Made by a program: the position numbers and the translations under genes. Below, piece by piece: positions 8,072-11,720 of a DNA stretch of 11,720 bases. Each line of letters begins with the position of its first letter. Within the stretch, counting starts at the first letter, position 1. This DNA comes from Bathymodiolus azoricus thioautotrophic gill symbiont (GTDB lineage: Bacteria; Pseudomonadota; Gammaproteobacteria; PS1; Pseudothioglobaceae): contig NZ_CDSC02000059.1 of the NCBI RefSeq assembly GCF_001298715.1, positions 1-11,720 of the forward strand. The letters run 5' to 3'. A model generated the notes under the pieces. The model was given only the letters and a program-made list of their open reading frames with translations. It was not told where the DNA came from and did no database searches.

Positions 8072-9473
8072 AAACATTTGAAAAATGACCCGCAATCGCG
8101 CTGGCAGCAGCAATTGCAGGGCTAACTAAATGCGTGAATGAACCTTGTCCTTGACGACCCTCAAAATTGCGATTTGAAGTTGAAGCGCATCGTTCACCAG
8201 CTTCTAGTTTATCTGCATTCATTGCCAAACACATAGAGCAACCTGCTTCACGCCACTCAAACCCGCTATCTATAAATATTTTATCCAAACCTTCATCTTC
8301 AGCTTGTTTTTTAATCAAACCAGAGCCAGGGACGACCAAGGCAAGTTTGATGTTGCTGGCAATATGTTTGCCTTTTGCAACTTCAGCAGCAATGCGTAAA
8401 TCTTCAATACGAGAGTTGGTGCAGGAGCCAATAAAAACTTTGTCAATTTTAATGTCTGAAATCTTAGTATCGGCTTTAAGATGTGTGTAATTCAACGCAT
8501 TTTCCCAACTGGTTTTTTGTACTTCATCTTTGGCGTTTTTAGGGTTAGGCACGACCTCATCAATGGCGATGACCATTTCAGGCGAAGTACCCCAAGTAAC
8601 TTGTGGTTTGATATCATTGGCTTTAAAACTCAATATTTTGTCAAAATGTGCACCATCATCAGAGCGTAGGGTATGCCAATATTTAACCGCCTTATCCCAG
8701 TTTTTACCTGCTGGAGATAGCGCTCTGCCTTTGACATAGTCAATGGTTTTGTCATCAACTGCTATCATGCCACAACGACTGCCTGCTTCAATTGCCATGT
8801 TGCATAAGGTCATTCTGCCTTCAATTGATAGATTTTCAATGGTGCTACCTGAAAACTCAATTGCATAGCCTGTGCCACCTGCAGTACCGATTTTTCCGAT
8901 GATATAAAGTGCCACATCTTTAGCACTGACATATTTATCCAACTCACCATTCACTTCAATCTTGAGATTTTTTGACCTAGATTGCCACAGGCAACCTGTG
9001 GCTAAAACATGCTCTACTTCCGAAGTGCCAATGCCAAATGCCAATGCACCCAATGCACCATGTGTAGAAGTGTGCGAATCGCCACAAACGATGCTCATTC
9101 CTGGTAGCGTGGCGCCTTGTTCAGGGCCAACCACATGCACAATGCCTTGACGGATATCGTTCATTGGTATTTCATTAATACCAAATGTTTTGCAGTTTTT
9201 ATCCAGTGTTTCAATTTGTAATTTAGAGATAGGGTCTGTAATACCATTCACGCCTGATGAGCGATTTGTGGTTGGCACATTATGATCAGGCACAGCTAAG
9301 TTTGCTTGTAATCGCCAGGGCTTTCTACCCGCCATTGCTAAGCCTTCAAAGGCTTGAGGAGAGGTAACTTCGTGAATGAGTTGTCTATCAATATAAATAA
9401 GTGCAGTGCTCTTTTCTTCACGCACCACATGTGCATTCATTAATTTGTCGTAAAGTGTTTGTGCTTGAGTCAT
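8070..9473 (-). CDS. leuC: 3-isopropylmalate dehydratase large subunit LeuC
   Basis: LeuC is the iron-sulfur subunit of isopropylmalate isomerase, of the aconitase family. It carries the 4Fe-4S cluster and works with LeuD in the second step of leucine synthesis. The 467 residues match E. coli LeuC (466). The three cluster cysteines are C351 in GSCTNSR and C412 and C415 in GCSMC. Other family landmarks are [11 protein letters not shown] (130-140), [14 protein letters not shown] (218-231) and [14 protein letters not shown] (432-445). The start at 9473 aligns with the usual N-terminus; no Shine-Dalgarno precedes it. A conserved-looking ATQ is changed to ATG (G160), exactly where an 8-base inverted repeat lies. 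The stop TGA overlaps the ribosome binding site of the nuclease gene, so leuC leads a co-transcribed leuC-nuclease-leuD set, perhaps with ruvA. Confidence 0.98.
   Translation of the reverse strand: MTQAQTLYDKLMNAHVVREEKSTALIYIDRQLIHEVTSPQAFEGLAMAGRKPWRLQANLAVPDHNVPTTNRSSGVNGITDPISKLQIETLDKNCKTFGINEIPMNDIRQGIVHVVGPEQGATLPGMSIVCGDSHTSTHGALGALAFGIGTSEVEHVLATGCLWQSRSKNLKIEVNGELDKYVSAKDVALYIIGKIGTAGGTGYAIEFSGSTIENLSIEGRMTLCNMAIEAGSRCGMIAVDDKTIDYVKGRALSPAGKNWDKAVKYWHTLRSDDGAHFDKILSFKANDIKPQVTWGTSPEMVIAIDEVVPNPKNAKDEVQKTSWENALNYTHLKADTKISDIKIDKVFIGSCTNSRIEDLRIAAEVAKGKHIASNIKLALVVPGSGLIKKQAEDEGLDKIFIDSGFEWREAGCSMCLAMNADKLEAGERCASTSNRNFEGRQGQGSFTHLVSPAIAAASAIAGHFSNV
8984..9002. repeat. Perfect 8-base inverted repeat inside leuC
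   Basis: GCCACAGG at 8984-8991 is followed by a CAA loop and CCTGTGGC at 8995-9002. The stem is GC-rich against an AT-rich background and would form a stable small hairpin in either strand. No T-run follows on the minus (coding) strand, so it is not a standard terminator. It covers LeuC residues about 158-164. Confidence 0.7.
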
Positions 9474-9494
9474 TACTGATAGTCAATAACTTGA

Positions 9495-9511
9495 TAAAAT
9501 AGACTATTTTA
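9495..9511. promoter_or_regulatory. 17-base dyad between leuC and the amidotransferase gene
   Basis: TAAAATAG (9495-9502), a central A, and CTATTTTA (9504-9511) form a perfect inverted repeat in the middle of the 57-base divergent gap. Each arm contains TAAAAT, 5 of 6 to the -10 consensus, one pointing to each gene. Predicted leaders would be about 24-26 bases. No good -35 is seen for either direction. It may be a pair of face-to-face -10 elements, a binding site for a dimeric regulator, or both. Confidence 0.4.
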
Positions 9512-9518
9512 CATTCTC

Positions 9519-9524
9519 TATAAC
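9519..9524 (+). promoter_or_regulatory. Alternative -10 element adjoining the amidotransferase start
   Basis: TATAAC (5 of 6 to consensus) lies 6 bases before the ATG at 9531. A start site 7 bases beyond the hexamer would fall on the A of the ATG, giving a leaderless message. The nearest -35-like TTGATA (9491-9496) is 22 bases upstream, which is too far, so the element is weakly supported. Confidence 0.25.
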
Positions 9525-9530
9525 TTTAAT

Positions 9531-11291
9531 ATGTGTGGTATTTGTGGTCAATTAAGATTTGATAAGCAAGTGGTTAAGTCGCAAGACTTAGAAACAATGA
9601 TGCAAAAAATTGCCCGCCGTGGTCCTGATGATAGTGGTATTTGGCTTGGTAAAAATGTAGGGCTTGGGCATCGACGCTTGAGCATTATTGATCTATCTAA
9701 TCACGCACACCAGCCGATGGTGGATGATACCTTAAGTCTGAGCTTGGTGTTTAATGGTACGATTTATAACTATAAATCCTTGCGTCAAGATTTAATCAAA
9801 CAAGGTTATAGATTTTTCTCTACTTCTGATACTGAAGTCATTCTTAAGGCTTATCATCTGTGGGGTGAAGATTGTGTTTTGCACCTGGATGGTATGTTTG
9901 CTTTTTGTATTTGGGATGGCAAAAAATTGTTTGTTGCGCGTGATAGAATGGGGATCAAGCCGTTGTATTTTAATCTTACAAATCAAACATTTAGTTTTGC
10001 TTCTAATACGCAAGCTTTGAGCGTAATTGGCGCAGATACCAGTATTAACTCAATAGCGTTACAACAACAATTATCCTTGCACGGCGTAGTGCCAGCACCG
10101 AATACCATTTTAAATGGCGTTAATAAAGTCAAGCCTGCCACCACCTTGAGTATTGACAGCAAGGGCAAGATTGTTGAAAAACAGTATTGGCAACCAAAAG
10201 CACAAAGAACGGGTTTGACAGATGAGGAATATTTAGAAAAAACGCATGAATTACTGATTAAAGCTGTTGATAAAAGAATGTTGGCAGCCGATGTGCCAAT
10301 TGGTGTGCTGCTCTCAGGTGGGTTGGATTCTTCGTTATTGGTTGGACTTTTGCATGAGGCAGGACACTCAGATATTCGTACTTTTTCAATTGGTTTTGAA
10401 GATATTGACGATGAGAGCGGTTCAGAGTTTGAATATTCTGACCAAATTGTTAAGAAATTCAATACTAAGCATGAAAAGTATATAGTGAGCAATTCACAGG
10501 TATTGCCACGACTTGAAGAGGCAGTAGCAAATATGGCAGAACCAATGGTAGGGCAGGACGCAGTGGCGTTTTATTTGTTATCCGAACAAGTGTCAAAACA
10601 TATTAAAGTGGTGTTATCAGGGCAGGGTGCAGATGAGGCTTTTGCTGGGTATTTTTGGTATGCGCGTATGCAAAGCGAATCAGGTAGTGAATTTGAGCGT
10701 TTTGCCAAACACTATGTTGATAGACCTTATGAAGAATATTTACAAACGGTCAATGCAAGTTATCACACAGGTAATCACACGCAAGATTGGCTAAATAAAG
10801 AATTTTCTAAGGACAATACGGGAGAATTTATGGATAAGATTTTTCGTACTGATATTACCCGTTTAATCGTTGATGACCCAGTGAAACGCGTGGACAATAT
10901 GACTATGGCATGGGGTTTGGAGGCACGCGTTCCGTTTATGGACACCCATTTGATTGAGCATGCACTGAGCATACCACCGAGTTTAAAAATGCGTGATGGG
11001 GGCAAATATCCACTCAAACATATCTCACGCGGGCTTTTACCTGATAGCGTGATTGATAGAAAAAAAGGCTATTTTCCAATGCCGGCACTCAAATATGTGC
11101 GTGGTGAATTTTTAGAATTTATGACAGATATTCTTAATTCTACTCAGTGCATTAACCGAGGGCTTTATAATCAAAATTTTGTGCAAAAAGTCATCAGTCA
11201 GCCTGAGCAATATATGACAGCGCTGAATGGTTCACGCCTGTGGCATTTGGCGTTATTAGAATATTGGTTACAAGTGAATATTGATGGATAA
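9531..11291 (+). CDS. Asparagine-synthetase-family amidotransferase, N-acetylglutaminylglutamine-type
   Basis: This cytoplasmic enzyme uses glutamine as nitrogen donor and ATP to convert a carboxylate to an amide. The N-terminal class II glutaminase domain has catalytic Cys2 (MCGICG), RGPDDSG (30-36), GHRRL (46-50), FNGTIYN (74-80) and [11 protein letters not shown] (136-146). The synthetase domain has the ATP-binding LSGGLDSS (261-268), [13 protein letters not shown] (362-374) and [10 protein letters not shown] (447-456). At 586 residues it is longer than E. coli AsnB (554). From memory, stretches such as LHGVVPAP (183-190), the [12 protein letters not shown] region (343-354) and [11 protein letters not shown] (512-522) resemble the clade making N-acetylglutaminylglutamine amide, an osmolyte; its partner synthetase gene (ngg) is not in the window. 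Plain asparagine synthetase remains possible. Start codon ATG is fixed by Cys2, which must become the N-terminal residue. It overlaps rnhA by 8 bases. Confidence 0.9.
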   Translation: MCGICGQLRFDKQVVKSQDLETMMQKIARRGPDDSGIWLGKNVGLGHRRLSIIDLSNHAHQPMVDDTLSLSLVFNGTIYNYKSLRQDLIKQGYRFFSTSDTEVILKAYHLWGEDCVLHLDGMFAFCIWDGKKLFVARDRMGIKPLYFNLTNQTFSFASNTQALSVIGADTSINSIALQQQLSLHGVVPAPNTILNGVNKVKPATTLSIDSKGKIVEKQYWQPKAQRTGLTDEEYLEKTHELLIKAVDKRMLAADVPIGVLLSGGLDSSLLVGLLHEAGHSDIRTFSIGFEDIDDESGSEFEYSDQIVKKFNTKHEKYIVSNSQVLPRLEEAVANMAEPMVGQDAVAFYLLSEQVSKHIKVVLSGQGADEAFAGYFWYARMQSESGSEFERFAKHYVDRPYEEYLQTVNASYHTGNHTQDWLNKEFSKDNTGEFMDKIFRTDITRLIVDDPVKRVDNMTMAWGLEARVPFMDTHLIEHALSIPPSLKMRDGGKYPLKHISRGLLPDSVIDRKKGYFPMPALKYVRGEFLEFMTDILNSTQCINRGLYNQNFVQKVISQPEQYMTALNGSRLWHLALLEYWLQVNIDG

Positions 11292-11718
11292 AATACTTAT
11301 TTATACTGATGGCGGCTGTCGAGGTAATCCAGGTATTGGTGGTTGGGGTGTGTGGTTACGCTATGGTGAGTATTCGAAGCAACTCAATGGTGCAGAGAAA
11401 GACACCACCAACAATCGCATGGAACTCATGGCTGCAATTAAGGCGTTGGAGGCAATTAAATCAAGCAGTATCCACATTGATTTATATACCGACTCAAAAT
11501 ATGTGATGAACGGGATAACACAATGGATTACTGGATGGAAGAAAAAAAATTGGAAAACAGCGGCAAAAAAACCTGTTAAAAATGTGGATTTATGGCAAAA
11601 ATTAGATGAGCTCAATCAAAAGCATCGGGTCTCATGGTTTTGGGTTAAGGGTCATAGTGGCGATAAAGGCAATAATATGGCGGATTTATTAGCCAATCAG
11701 GCAATGGATAATTTTTAG
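11284..11718 (+). CDS. rnhA: Ribonuclease HI
   Basis: RNase HI cuts the RNA strand of RNA-DNA hybrids, removing R-loops and helping clear replication primers. The 144 residues contain the whole fold (E. coli 155). The four metal-binding acids are D9 in [12 protein letters not shown]47 in NRMEL, D70 in YTDSKYV and D134 in NMADLLAN; the assisting histidine is H124 in VKGHSG. The basic lysine- and tryptophan-rich stretch around 82-97 ([16 protein letters not shown]) is the handle region that binds substrate. The ATG at 11284 gives the usual N-terminus; a TTG directly before it at 11281 would add one methionine. It overlaps the upstream gene by 8 bases (ATGGATAA), implying co-transcription. The gene is complete, ending two bases before the window edge. 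Confidence 0.96.
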   Translation: MDKILIYTDGGCRGNPGIGGWGVWLRYGEYSKQLNGAEKDTTNNRMELMAAIKALEAIKSSSIHIDLYTDSKYVMNGITQWITGWKKKNWKTAAKKPVKNVDLWQKLDELNQKHRVSWFWVKGHSGDKGNNMADLLANQAMDNF

Positions 11719-11720
11719 GG

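Noticed and set aside
8059..8073. TTG start at 8073 for the DUF262 gene
   Set aside because: It overlaps leuC's stop neatly, but the ATG at 8058 has a GAGG ribosome binding site at proper spacing, whereas no such site serves the TTG.
6361..8073. Mobile element carrying the DUF262 gene
   Set aside because: No transposase, integrase, terminal inverted repeats or long target duplication is visible around the gene; only the short similarity of leaders was found.
9491..9495. TTGAT half-site suggestive of FNR/CRP-type regulator binding
   Set aside because: The matching ATCAA half is not found at the required spacing.
11281..11283. TTG start for rnhA one codon upstream
   Set aside because: The adjacent ATG at 11284 gives the normal RNase HI N-terminus.

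Overview
The window suggests an AT-rich gammaproteobacterium. The LeuC, LeuD, RuvA, TypA and RNase HI proteins have the lengths and motifs of proteobacterial versions. The low-GC, tightly packed style, with overlapping genes and very short spacers, is what one would expect of the SUP05/Thioglobus group of marine sulfur oxidisers and their symbiont relatives. That placement is inference from general character; no diagnostic sulfur gene lies in the window.

Layout. Bases 1-173 hold no gene, only weak promoter-like sequence. typA (174-1985, +) encodes a ribosome-associated translational GTPase and is followed by a probable intrinsic terminator (2016-2044). An RND-family permease gene without adaptor or outer-membrane partner (2074-5127, +) follows, with an extended -10 element directly against its start codon. 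It converges, with 17 bases between stop codons, on a minus-strand block transcribed in the order leuC (9473-8070), a DUF262/DUF1524 GmrSD-like nuclease gene (8058-6361), leuD (6368-5754) and ruvA (5732-5145). A 57-base divergent region carrying a perfect 17-base dyad separates leuC from an asparagine-synthetase-family amidotransferase gene (9531-11291, +), which overlaps rnhA (11284-11718, +).

How the genes relate. LeuC and LeuD are the two subunits of isopropylmalate isomerase in leucine synthesis and are normally adjacent. Here a complete, single-chain gene resembling modification-dependent (type IV) restriction enzymes sits between them. It has a Shine-Dalgarno sequence on leuC's stop codon, and its last codons contain the Shine-Dalgarno and start of leuD. 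A presumed anti-phage nuclease is therefore wired by translation into a housekeeping biosynthetic operon, and this is the most unusual feature of the window. The initiation regions of the nuclease gene and of leuD resemble each other (12 of 15 aligned columns), which may be a trace of how the gene arrived.

The other genes are ordinary core functions: translation (TypA), envelope transport (RND), Holliday-junction processing (RuvA) and RNA-DNA hybrid removal (RNase HI). The amidotransferase most resembles, from memory of the family, the clade that makes the osmolyte N-acetylglutaminylglutamine amide rather than plain asparagine synthetase. Its usual partner gene is not in view.
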